Assembly (NCBI RefSeq): GCF_019091455.1
Contig: NZ_JAGXJN010000048.1
Span: 1 to 49,679 of the forward strand
Direction of reading: 5' to 3'
Length of the DNA stretch: 49,679 nt
DNA from: Chitinophaga sp. GbtcB8
GTDB taxonomy: Bacteria > Bacteroidota > Bacteroidia > Chitinophagales > Chitinophagaceae
In this document: positions 1 to 7,057 of the stretch, in pieces
How the letters are laid out: every line of letters starts with the position of its first letter
Position numbering within the stretch: position 1 is the first letter of the stretch
Position numbers and translations under genes: made by a program
The notes under the pieces: generated by a model
What the model saw: only the letters and a program-made list of their open reading frames with translations
Databases searched by the model: none
Told to the model about the DNA's origin: nothing

Positions 1-74
1 AAAACTGATTTGAAAAGGGTGAATGCTTCTTCGCCATGGCCATGGAAGTTGACCCAGGGATAAATTGCTCTCAT
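1..74 (-). CDS. VOC/PhnB-like protein, N-terminal fragment (runs off the window)
   Basis: Only the first 24 codons are in the window, read leftwards from an ATG at 74-72. The translation begins MRAIYPWVNFHGHGEEAFTL. This matches the start of PhnB-like proteins of the vicinal-oxygen-chelate (glyoxalase/bleomycin resistance) superfamily, which begin with a 'PWlnF.gnaeEAf.fY' pattern. The substrate cannot be inferred from so little sequence. Upstream is a fragment of a decayed gene, so this is probably the first gene of its transcript. Confidence 0.6.
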   Translation of the reverse strand, partial: MRAIYPWVNFHGHGEEAFTLFKSV

Positions 75-140
75 AATTTTAGTTTTTAAATTGTTAAGTT
101 TTTTTCCTTTCGGCTATTAGTATAATTGGCAATTTTCTTC

Positions 141-408
141 TTATGATTTTTGCGATAAGGTTTCAAACAGATCATCCAGGTTTTTAATAAACGGTCTCAG
201 GCTGGTATCTATTGATCTTGCAAATGGAGAACCGGAAGTTTTCCTTATCATAAACTAACACCTTAAGACTGTTCGCAAACATCCCGACAGCATGGTTTTC
301 CTCATAAAAATCTATGTAATAATAAGCTTTGTTTTGATCTGAGTATTCATATAAGTTGCCATCGATCTCAAATCGCCCTCGATAAAGCGTGTCTAAAGCT
401 GGTCCTTT
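141..408 (-). pseudogene. Decayed, frameshifted hypothetical ORF fragment
   Basis: No intact gene covers this stretch, but two overlapping minus-strand frames look coding. One frame runs from 408 to about 205 and contains the peptide LYEYSDQNKAYYYIDFYEEN. The other continues from about 240 to a stop at 141-143 and contains SLRPFIKNLDDLFETLSQKS. Joining them near 225-240 needs a one-base frame change. The first frame is preceded at once by a stop (409-411) and has no start codon. The family is not recognised. The most economical reading is a 5'-truncated, frameshifted remnant; it could instead be two chance frames. Confidence 0.4.
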
Positions 409-421
409 TTACTTTCTTTTG

Positions 422-973
422 TTATGCTTTCAAATAATGAAGTGCCACACACCCCGATTTGAAATGTATGGTATTGGCCAGCTTTAGATCAAGTTTTTCC
501 TGAAGGCTTCCGGCATCCAGCAATGGTCTCCCCTTTCCTGCGATCACCGGATGAACAACCAGGTTAAATTCATCGATAAGGCCTGCTGCAATCAACTCCG
601 GAAGCAGGCTTACACTGTCTACTGAAATTTTTTTACCGGGTTGCTGTTTCAGTTCCAGGAGTTCTGCCGCAGGATTGCTGCGGACAATCCGCGTATTTGC
701 ATCGCCGCTGTCCAATGATCTTGAAACAACAACACTATCGATAGCGCTAAGCCTTTTGGCAAATCTATTTTCAGCTGCTGTGCCGGATTGACTTTTCGCA
801 ACATCGCTCCAATAGGGAAACATGAGCTGGTACATGACACGGCCAAAAAATAACAGGTCAACATCGTCCATCATTCCTGTAAAATAATCCATCAGCTCTT
901 CATCTGGATTAAAAATAGTATGATCGCAGTAGCCGTCTATACTAATGTTCATACCGAACGTTACAGTTCTCAT
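422..973 (-). CDS. Dihydrofolate reductase family protein (RibD C-terminal-like)
   Basis: The 183-residue product has the fold signature of the small DHFR/RibD-C family common in soil bacteria. It starts MRTVTFGMNISIDGYCDH, where known members have 'MSLDGy'. It continues with a DLLFFGRVMYQ segment, a central VVVSRSL strand, and a late G-K-GRPLLD segment typical of the NADPH-binding half. These proteins are annotated as reductases, but most have no known substrate and do not replace FolA. The gene is monocistronic as far as can be seen, with decayed sequence downstream. The ATG at 973 fits the family start. Confidence 0.85.
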   Translation of the reverse strand: MRTVTFGMNISIDGYCDHTIFNPDEELMDYFTGMMDDVDLLFFGRVMYQLMFPYWSDVAKSQSGTAAENRFAKRLSAIDSVVVSRSLDSGDANTRIVRSNPAAELLELKQQPGKKISVDSVSLLPELIAAGLIDEFNLVVHPVIAGKGRPLLDAGSLQEKLDLKLANTIHFKSGCVALHYLKA

Positions 974-1233
974 TTTATCAGTTTTTGTTTTTAAGACTAT
1001 AAGCTAAAACTAAGGGAGGGCATTAAATATTATGAGGGTATTCCGCGACAAAAAAAGGGGTTTTAACGCCATCTCCCAACCCATCATATGAATAACCTTA
1101 CATTTTACTTCCCAAATAAAAAAATACAGCGCTGCCGTTATAATAGGTATTTTGACAAATTTAAGCGCGGGTGGAATGGAAATTCAGGGGTCTTCATGGC
1201 TTACTTTTCCGGCCGGACATTTTTGATCAGTTT

Positions 1234-1980
1234 ATGTTTTTAACGCTTATATGCATAATAGGCATCAGTTTCCTGGCAACGCTGGTGCGCTCTACTTTCG
1301 GGTTCGGGGAATCTCTGATCGCAGTTCCCTTATTTGTGCTTTTTCTCCCGCTTAACGTAGCGGTTCCCTTATCTGTACTGATGTCCGTTTTCGTGGCATC
1401 TGTAGTTGTTATCCAGGATCACAGGGAGATCCATTTTAACAGCGCTAAGTGGCTGATCATATATGCCATACTGGGCATACCATTGGGACTGCTGATCCTT
1501 ACATACGGGAACGAATACTGGGTAAAAATAGTTTTGGGATTACTTATTATAGGCTATAGTGCTTATACCTTGCTGCTAAAAAACCCTCCGCGGCTTGAAC
1601 ATGACAGCCGCTTCTGGCTGTTTGCCTGCGGCTTTTTATCAGGTGTGCTTGGCGGGGCTTACGGTCTTAATGGCCCGCCGCTGGTAGTGTACGGCAATAT
1701 GAGAAAATGGAGTGCAAAACATTTCAGGGCCACCCTCCAGGCTTACTTCCTGCCGGCCAGCTTTATTGGTATTGTTGGTTATGCTATACAAGGATTGCTG
1801 GGGTTGGAAGTGATCAGGTATTTTTTGTTTTGCCTGCCTGCTATAGTGCCGGCTATTTTCCTGGGCAGGTATTTCAACCGTAAGCTACGGGATGGCTCAT
1901 TCTTCAAATATGTTTATTGGGGATTGATCGCCATTGGTTTATTATTGATCGTTTTTACACTGTCGGGAATGAAGCATTAA
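1234..1980 (+). CDS. TSUP family transporter (TauE/SafE), probable anion/sulfite exporter
   Basis: This is a polytopic membrane protein of about 248 residues with roughly eight hydrophobic segments. It has the two family repeats: an early RSTFGFGESLIAVPL segment and a later SGVLGGAYGLNGPPLVVYGN segment. The paired G-x-x-G-x-(G/N)-GPP motifs are characteristic of the TSUP (TauE/SafE) family, which moves sulfite, sulfoacetate or other small organic anions across the inner membrane. The substrate here is unknown. An in-frame GTG at 1171 would add 21 residues that do not resemble a transporter N-terminus, so the ATG at 1234 was preferred. It converges on the broken SDR gene. Confidence 0.85.
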   Translation: MFLTLICIIGISFLATLVRSTFGFGESLIAVPLFVLFLPLNVAVPLSVLMSVFVASVVVIQDHREIHFNSAKWLIIYAILGIPLGLLILTYGNEYWVKIVLGLLIIGYSAYTLLLKNPPRLEHDSRFWLFACGFLSGVLGGAYGLNGPPLVVYGNMRKWSAKHFRATLQAYFLPASFIGIVGYAIQGLLGLEVIRYFLFCLPAIVPAIFLGRYFNRKLRDGSFFKYVYWGLIAIGLLLIVFTLSGMKH

Positions 1981-1999
1981 GCAATTCCCTGCTAAATAT

Positions 2000-2433
2000 C
2001 TATACTTCAAAATCTGCCGAAATAGTTACCGCTTTCCAATCCTCTATCTCCTGCGTCATAACTTTAAGCTTTTCCAACGCCCGGTTATAGGCATCTTTCC
2101 CTAAGTAAAGGTGCAGCGGCGGTTGTTCACTTTCAGATAATTGGATCAGTATTTCAGCCGCACGGTCAGGATCACCGGGTTGTTTGCCGTTACGGGCCAG
2201 GTAACGGGTCTGTGTATCTTTCACCGCCTGGTAACCATCGATCCTGCTCTCCGTATAAGCCAGCGAGTTTTGGGTGAGAAAGCCGGTACGGAAACCGGAT
2301 GGTTCAACCACGGTAACCTTGATGCCGAACTCTTTTACATCCAAAGCCAGCACCTCTGAAAACGCCGCCACAGCGGCTTTGGTAGCTGCATATGCCGCGC
2401 CCCGGTTACGTACCATACTTTTGATGTGTTCAT
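2000..2433 (-). pseudogene. Short-chain dehydrogenase with an internal, out-of-frame deletion
   Basis: The C-terminal half of an SDR is intact. It begins at the active-site segment AAYAATKAAVAAFSEVLA, with the catalytic Tyr and Lys in YxxxK, followed by KVTVVEPSGFRTGF. The N-terminal cofactor half is missing. An ATG at 2433-2431 opens a different frame reading MNTSKVWYVTGA, which is exactly how SDRs of this subfamily begin. That frame runs straight into the C-terminal part near 2397-2405. The Rossmann domain between them, normally about 130-140 residues, has been deleted, and the two parts are in different frames. It is the last gene of the YceI-to-nitronate-monooxygenase operon and is presumably non-functional. 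Confidence 0.75.
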
Positions 2434-2445
2434 GGCTTTAACTTT

Positions 2446-3531
2446 TTAGCGTGTATATGTTCCGGTTAGGGAGGTGGTTTCTTCAATGAGCGACTGCATC
2501 AGCGCGGCCGCTTTTTTGTGGCGTAATACCGGCGCTATCTGGCCGCCCCAGAAAAGTATCATATCATGTTTCTGCTGCTCCAGCGAAGCCTTGCGCAAGG
2601 ATGACATGAAGGTGGTTTGCAGGGGGAATGGTAGTATCTGGTTTTCCTTTCCTATCAAGTCTTTGGCAATACGCGTAGTGATGCCCCTGCCTAAACGGCC
2701 GGTAAAAGCTCTTGACAGCATAGTATATTTTGCAGCATCAGAGAATAACATTTCCCGGTGAATGGGCAGCGCACCCGATTCGTCACAGGCCAGGAAAGCA
2801 GTACCTATCTGCGCTGCATCGGCGCCCAGGGTAAGGGCTGCGGCTATTCCACGGCCGGTAGCAATGCCTCCTGCGGCAATGATAGGCAGCTTTACTTTTT
2901 CCCGGATCAGCTGCAGCAATACAAAAGTACCTGTAGTTGACTGTTCAGCCGGGGCCAGGAACGAGGGCCGGTGACCACCCGATTCAAAACCCGAGGCAAT
3001 GATCATATCCACACCGGCATTTTCCAGCGCAATTGCTTCATCCAGCGTGGTAGCCGCCCCCACGGTTTTAATACCCAGCCTGCGGCACTGCTCCAGGATA
3101 TCTGCTGTGGGTATGCCAAACATAAAGCTGAATACTTTAGGCTTAATGCTTAGTATAACTTCCACCTGGTTCTCAAATCTTGATCTGAAGGGCGCGGGCT
3201 GTGGTGGCAGGGGTATGCCGGCTTCGTCAAAATAGGGCTTGAACAGCTGTGTTACCTTTTGATATTGTTCAGCGCTAACAGTACCATTCACCGCATCGGT
3301 ATCTGAAACCCACAGGTTAATGTTGTAGGGCTTATCCGTAGCAGCTTTCAACTGCTGGTCCAACGCGTAGATCTCCTGCGGGCTCATAGTGTAAGCGCCA
3401 TAGCCTCCCAGCCCGCCGGCATTGGATACTGTTGCTACCAGCTCAACGGACGACAATCCACCGCCAAAGGGTCCCTGCATAATGGGATACTGAATGCCTA
3501 AAATTTCACTTGCTTTTGTGTTGTACCACAT
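2446..3531 (-). CDS. Nitronate monooxygenase (NPD family flavoprotein)
   Basis: The 361-residue FMN-dependent TIM-barrel enzyme oxidises alkyl nitronates such as propionate-3-nitronate to aldehydes and nitrite. It begins with the family N-terminus GIQYPIMQGPFGG, followed by VSNAGGLGGYGA. The middle has MIIASGFESGGHRP, containing the conserved Gly-Gly-His active-site segment. The FMN-phosphate loops are visible as IAAGGIATGRGIAAAL and GADAAQIGTAFLACDES. Length and motifs match bacterial class I-like enzymes. It lies 11 nt downstream of the NTF2-like gene and 12 nt upstream of the broken SDR, so it is part of a tight operon probably dealing with toxic electrophiles or nitro compounds. Confidence 0.9.
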   Translation of the reverse strand: MWYNTKASEILGIQYPIMQGPFGGGLSSVELVATVSNAGGLGGYGAYTMSPQEIYALDQQLKAATDKPYNINLWVSDTDAVNGTVSAEQYQKVTQLFKPYFDEAGIPLPPQPAPFRSRFENQVEVILSIKPKVFSFMFGIPTADILEQCRRLGIKTVGAATTLDEAIALENAGVDMIIASGFESGGHRPSFLAPAEQSTTGTFVLLQLIREKVKLPIIAAGGIATGRGIAAALTLGADAAQIGTAFLACDESGALPIHREMLFSDAAKYTMLSRAFTGRLGRGITTRIAKDLIGKENQILPFPLQTTFMSSLRKASLEQQKHDMILFWGGQIAPVLRHKKAAALMQSLIEETTSLTGTYTR

Positions 3532-3542
3532 GCCTTTCTATT

Positions 3543-3995
3543 TTAAAGATTAACGTCGCTGATCATTTTATTTACGATGAGCCATTTGCCGTCAATTTTA
3601 TGGAACGACAGGAACTCGTCATAATTAAACTCATACATTTTTACATGCACTTTAGCTACAGCGATAGAATTGATCACATCCACGGCTAAAATATCGCCCT
3701 TAAATGGTTTGCCCGAATCTTTGGGGCTTTGGCGATGCGCCACCCCATCCAGGTACTGCTCCAGGGTTTTGGCATAGGGCTGCCCCTTTACGTCACCGAA
3801 TAATAAGGTGCCGGGATGATACACCTGTGCTAACAGGCTAACGTTCCCTTCATAGATCCCTTTGAAGTAAATGTTCTCCAGCGCCTGTGTAATGGCGGCT
3901 TTGTCTTGCTGATCGGTTTGCATTTTCTTTAGCTGTTGTGCTTTCAAACCCGGTACGATGCCCAGCAGGAAAGCTGTTGACAAAATTGCTTTCAT
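3543..3995 (-). CDS. Secreted nuclear-transport-factor-2-like protein
   Basis: The 150-residue protein starts with a signal peptide (KAILSTAFLLGIVPGLKAQ, cleavage probably near residue 19). The rest is a single NTF2/SnoaL-like alpha+beta cone: an N-terminal helix pair (AAITQALENIYFKGIYEGN), a central strand region (HPGTLLFGDVKG), and a C-terminal sheet ending FLSFHKIDGKWLIVNKMISD. It matches the lumazine-binding-like group seen in many Bacteroidota operons. Such proteins are often ligand-binding or accessory, and no catalytic residues can be assigned. It follows the upstream SDR after a single base and precedes the nitronate monooxygenase by 11 nt, which implies co-translation. Confidence 0.75.
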   Translation of the reverse strand: MKAILSTAFLLGIVPGLKAQQLKKMQTDQQDKAAITQALENIYFKGIYEGNVSLLAQVYHPGTLLFGDVKGQPYAKTLEQYLDGVAHRQSPKDSGKPFKGDILAVDVINSIAVAKVHVKMYEFNYDEFLSFHKIDGKWLIVNKMISDVNL

Positions 3996-3996
3996 A

Positions 3997-4731
3997 TCAG
4001 TTTAAATTATGTCCGGCGGCCATGCCACCATCCACATTAATAATGGCGCCATTGATAAACGTGCTCTTAGCTACGGTATACACCATTTGAGCTACATCTT
4101 CTACTTCACCCACGCGATTGAGAAGATGCAGGTGAGCGCTTTTATCGTCCTGGCCATTGTGCATGGGTGTGCGTATTACGCCCGGGGCCACGGTATTAAT
4201 CCTTATATTATGTTTGCCAAACTCCGCTGCCAGCTGAAGGGTAAGCGCATGGATGGCGCCTTTGCTGGACACCGCCGCACTGGCAGGCACCCCGCCAAAA
4301 GCATGGTTAACCATGGGCGTACCAAGGTTGATCACCACACCGTTCTGCTGTTTTAACATTTGCGGAATGACTGCCTGGGTGGTGAAATAGGTTCCCTTCA
4401 GGTTGGTGTTTAAAAATTTGTCGAGGTAAGCTTCATCCACTTCCAGGAAAGGTTTGGTGCCAAAGATCCCGGCATTATTCACCAGCACATCTGCCGAACC
4501 AAATTTTTCAACGGCGGTGGTTACCAGCTTTTCGCCGGTACGTTTATCACTCACATTACCCGCAATCATAGCCAGGTTGGGGCCAGCGCCAAGCTCCTGG
4601 TAAACCTGCTCCAGCTTTTCGGGGGTGGAGGAGTTAATGATCACATTATCGCCCCGTTCTAAAAAATAACGGGCCACTTCTTTCCCTATACCGGATGATG
4701 CACCGGTAACGATTATTGTTTGCTTTTTCAT
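3997..4731 (-). CDS. SDR family oxidoreductase lacking the usual catalytic tyrosine
   Basis: The ATG at 4731 gives MKKQTIIVTGASSGIGKEVA, a standard SDR start; an in-frame ATG 16 codons upstream adds non-family sequence. The 244-residue protein has the NAD(P) glycine motif TGASSGIG, the LVNNAGIF motif, and the C-terminal RINTVAPGVIRTPM and INVDGGMAAGH segments of classical SDRs. The active-site region reads VPASAAVSSKGAIH. The Lys is present, but the position four residues before it, normally Tyr, is Ala. The codons there are clean, so this is not a frameshift. It may be a subfamily with another mechanism, or a non-catalytic binder. It is the third gene of the YceI operon. Confidence 0.85.
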   Translation of the reverse strand: MKKQTIIVTGASSGIGKEVARYFLERGDNVIINSSTPEKLEQVYQELGAGPNLAMIAGNVSDKRTGEKLVTTAVEKFGSADVLVNNAGIFGTKPFLEVDEAYLDKFLNTNLKGTYFTTQAVIPQMLKQQNGVVINLGTPMVNHAFGGVPASAAVSSKGAIHALTLQLAAEFGKHNIRINTVAPGVIRTPMHNGQDDKSAHLHLLNRVGEVEDVAQMVYTVAKSTFINGAIINVDGGMAAGHNLN

Positions 4732-4794
4732 TGGAATAATTCTTTTAAGTGAGCATGAAGCCATTATGAGTATCCTCATAATGGTTCCATGGTA

Positions 4795-5013
4795 TTATTT
4801 CTTTTCCGCCGTTATGCCCTTTTCTCTTAAAACAGATACCTGCTCCCCTGCATAACCCCAGTCATCCAGGTGAATTTCCTGGATCACCACGTGGGTAAGA
4901 TGAGGGTCCTTATTCAGCGTGCTGGTAATGAGGTCTGTAATACCTTTTATTAACTGCTGTTTTTGTTCACGGGTAACGCCTTCACGGGTCACCTCTATTT
5001 TTACATATGGCAT
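4795..5013 (-). CDS. 4-oxalocrotonate tautomerase family protein
   Basis: The small 72-residue protein starts Met-Pro-Tyr-Val-Lys. After methionine removal, Pro1 becomes the catalytic general base of the tautomerase superfamily. The rest (VTREGVTREQKQQLIKGITD, then HVVIQEIHLDDWGYAGE) has the beta-alpha-beta pattern and length of 4-OT subunits that assemble as hexamers. It probably isomerises enol/keto groups or binds an electrophilic quinone-like compound. It begins 10 nt after the YceI gene ends and precedes the SDR by 63 nt, so it belongs to the same transcript. Confidence 0.88.
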   Translation of the reverse strand: MPYVKIEVTREGVTREQKQQLIKGITDLITSTLNKDPHLTHVVIQEIHLDDWGYAGEQVSVLREKGITAEKK

Positions 5014-5023
5014 GGCTGTGGTT

Positions 5024-5560
5024 TTAAGCTAAAACATTTTCTTTAGCAGCTGTAGCAGTGATATTCACCTGCAGCTCAAAATCATTATAGATCAGGATAT
5101 CGCCCAGGTCTTTGAAGAAACTTCCAGAACGGAACTTCATACCGTATTGGGTGCGGTCCACCACGATAGTGCCTGATGCGGTTACCACATCGCCGGAAAG
5201 ATTGATCTGTGCATCAAAACTGATAGGATGCGTGCTGTTTTTTATGGTGAGATCACCTTCAATATGGGCGCCGCTTACTGAAGTGATGTTAAATATTGCT
5301 TCGGGATATTGCGCTGAGCTGAAGAAATCATCCGAAGCCAGGTGCCCCGCAAACTGCGCATTGGTGGCGGGGTCCATTATGTCCAGTATTTTGATGGAGG
5401 TGGTATCAGCAACAAACCTGCCGCCGGTCAAACGATCATTATCAAATAATAATGAACCTTCTTTGATGCCGATGGTGCCATTATGTGCACCGGTTACTTT
5501 ACGGCCCACCCAATCAATATTGCTTTGGGTGCTTACGATATTAAATTTTTTAGTTTCCAT
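5024..5560 (-). CDS. YceI family isoprenoid-binding-like protein
   Basis: The 178-residue lipocalin-like barrel has YceI family hallmarks: an early SNIDWVGRKVTGAHNGTIGI strand pair, FVADTTSIKILD, the YPEAIFNITSV strand, GDLTIKNSTHPISFDAQI, and the end DRTQYGMKFRSGSFFKDLGD. YceI proteins bind long isoprenoids (polyprenyl or ubiquinone-like) in an elongated cavity. Many are periplasmic, but no signal peptide is visible here, so a cytoplasmic location is likely. It is the first gene of the 2000-5560 operon and directly follows two Crp-like operator sites, so it is the most obvious target of the neighbouring regulator. Confidence 0.9.
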   Translation of the reverse strand: METKKFNIVSTQSNIDWVGRKVTGAHNGTIGIKEGSLLFDNDRLTGGRFVADTTSIKILDIMDPATNAQFAGHLASDDFFSSAQYPEAIFNITSVSGAHIEGDLTIKNSTHPISFDAQINLSGDVVTASGTIVVDRTQYGMKFRSGSFFKDLGDILIYNDFELQVNITATAAKENVLA

Positions 5561-5587
5561 TTTCTTTATGTTTTTAATGACAACACA

Positions 5588-5595
5588 AAGGTGGA
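5588..5595 (-). promoter_or_regulatory. Predicted -7 element of the YceI operon
   Basis: Read on the minus strand this is CACCTTTG, one base from the Bacteroidota -7 consensus TAnnTTTG. No -33 TTTG is present, which is usual for an activator-dependent promoter. Taking the final G as -7 puts the transcript start near 5582, about 20 nt before the YceI ATG. Confidence 0.45.
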
Positions 5596-5615
5596 GTGGA
5601 ATGACGAGGAAAGCA

Positions 5616-5631
5616 TGTGACCTGCATCACA
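5616..5631 (-). promoter_or_regulatory. Crp/Fnr-like operator, proximal site
   Basis: The sequence TGTGACCTGCATCACA is a perfect TGTGA-N6-TCACA palindrome, the classical CRP operator form. Its centre (5623.5) is about 41.5 bp upstream of the predicted YceI transcript start, the class II activation position. The Crp-family protein encoded just upstream has an RETLSR recognition-helix segment similar to the RETVGR of E. coli CRP, which reads TGTGA. Confidence 0.7.
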
Positions 5632-5652
5632 TTTATAATAGTGCCCGTTTTA

Positions 5653-5668
5653 TGTGATCTACATCAAA
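5653..5668 (-). promoter_or_regulatory. Crp/Fnr-like operator, distal site
   Basis: TGTGATCTACATCAAA is TGTGA-N6-TCAAA, one mismatch from the perfect palindrome. It lies 37 bp from the proximal site, about -78.5 from the predicted YceI start, directly after the stop codon of the regulator gene. Confidence 0.5.
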
Positions 5669-5670
5669 TT

Positions 5671-6243
5671 TTAACCATGGTAGAGGCGGCTTAGCGTTTC
5701 GCGGGAAACGCCCAGGTAAGCGGCAATAAGTTGTTTGGAAACGATATTATATAACTGTGGATAGGTATTAAGCAGCTCTTCGTACCGGTGTTTTGCATCG
5801 TTGTTCATGAATGACAAAAGCCGTTTCTGCGCCGCTACATAACCTTTATTGGTACGCCAGCGAAAGAAGTGTTCAACCGCATGCAGCTCGCTGCACAGCT
5901 TTTCGCGGTCGGCATTGGACAGGCAAAGGACTTCGGCATCCGTAATACAATCTACACCAATGGTAGCTTTAATACCATTGTATAAAGCATTATAGTCTGA
6001 TGCCCACCAGCCAGGCATTGCAAACTGGAGGATGAACATTTTCAGATCGTCGTTAATATAGAATGATTTCAGGCAACCGGCTGTTACAAAGTACTCGCAG
6101 CTCACTTTATCTCCCTCTGCAATAATGGCCTGGCCCTTTTTAAAGGACATGGGTTTGAAATGGGAGAATACATAACTAAACTGTTCGTCGTTAAGATCAA
6201 TTATTTTTAATAAATGGTCCTTCAGAATAGTTTCAGCTTTCAT
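5671..6243 (-). CDS. Crp/Fnr family transcriptional regulator
   Basis: The 190-residue protein has an N-terminal cyclic-nucleotide-binding-type beta-roll (KPMSFKKGQAIIAEGDKVS to CLKSFYINDDLKMFILQFA) and a C-terminal winged helix. Its recognition helix reads LIAAYLGVSRETLSRLYHG. It is slightly shorter than CRP and ends right after the helix, as in the Bacteroidota 'Crp/Fnr' subgroup. No cysteine cluster of FNR type is seen, and conserved cAMP contacts are not evident, so the signal is unknown. It sits immediately upstream of the YceI operon on the same strand, with two TGTGA-type sites in the 110-nt gap. This suggests local control of that operon. Confidence 0.88.
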   Translation of the reverse strand: MKAETILKDHLLKIIDLNDEQFSYVFSHFKPMSFKKGQAIIAEGDKVSCEYFVTAGCLKSFYINDDLKMFILQFAMPGWWASDYNALYNGIKATIGVDCITDAEVLCLSNADREKLCSELHAVEHFFRWRTNKGYVAAQKRLLSFMNNDAKHRYEELLNTYPQLYNIVSKQLIAAYLGVSRETLSRLYHG

Positions 6244-6312
6244 GAACCGAAGTTATTAATTAACTCCTGATCATCCTAATCCAGCTAAAGACCTGGCAGG
6301 GGCTTCCGGATG

Positions 6313-7050
6313 TCATTCCTGCCGGAAGCTTTTTAAGCTTCCATCTTCATTAAACTGTATATCATAACGCTCACGGGTACCATTAATAGTTCCCGGGAAC
6401 CAGCGCATCCTTTTATCCCAGATGGATACATAAACAGTGGTCGCCTGTTTTGCACCCTCCACTTCTGCAGCCTTCCCATTATAAACCCGGGCCACCCTGG
6501 CTGCATTGGCAAAGCTGATCCTGTCTAAAGAAACCAGCTTGCTGTCTACATCATCATGTAAGAATATTTGTGCAGGTGTGGGCGCAGACCATTTGCCATC
6601 ACTGTACGTGTAATTGTCTACGTACTTAGGGTTTTCAGGATGCCGGAGCATAAGCATAATATTTCCATCCCCATAAAAATGAACGGAGCGGTAAATGAAG
6701 ATCTCCTTACCGGCAAATTGTGGCAGGGCTCTTAAAGCCTTCTCCGCCTTTTTTAAACGGGTAGTGTCTGTTAAGAATTTTTTGCTTTCCCTGGTGGGAG
6801 CATGAGTATGGGTGGTGGTGGAAGTTGAAGTATGTGTTTCCGTTGATATATGTGCTTCTATTTTTATACTAAGGCTTTCCTGTTGTGTTGCCACCGGTTT
6901 AGCCGAACTATCAGCAGCAGCCTGCTTTTGAATTTCCCTGCTTACGGCAGCACTATCCGGTTTAAAAGTTTCCTCCACACTTTTTAATACCTGCTTGCAG
7001 CCGGAACTGCACAGGACCAGCACAATAATAACGGAGCGTAATGCCTTCAT
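6313..7050 (-). CDS. Hypothetical lipoprotein
   Basis: The 245-residue protein has a type II signal peptide: RSVIIVLVLCSSGC with the lipobox Cys near residue 18. A low-complexity Ser/Thr/His-rich linker (residues about 55-90, with HTSTSTTTHTHAP) follows, then a folded C-terminal domain from about residue 95 (LRALPQFAGKEIFIYRSVHF) to the end. The C-terminal half resembles small beta-sandwich domains but is not a family recognised here. It is the last gene of the DUF4870/membrane-protein/lipoprotein operon, 7 nt after the preceding gene, and presumably sits in the cell envelope. Confidence 0.65.
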   Translation of the reverse strand: MKALRSVIIVLVLCSSGCKQVLKSVEETFKPDSAAVSREIQKQAAADSSAKPVATQQESLSIKIEAHISTETHTSTSTTTHTHAPTRESKKFLTDTTRLKKAEKALRALPQFAGKEIFIYRSVHFYGDGNIMLMLRHPENPKYVDNYTYSDGKWSAPTPAQIFLHDDVDSKLVSLDRISFANAARVARVYNGKAAEVEGAKQATTVYVSIWDKRMRWFPGTINGTRERYDIQFNEDGSLKSFRQE

Positions 7051-7057
7051 AGATGAT

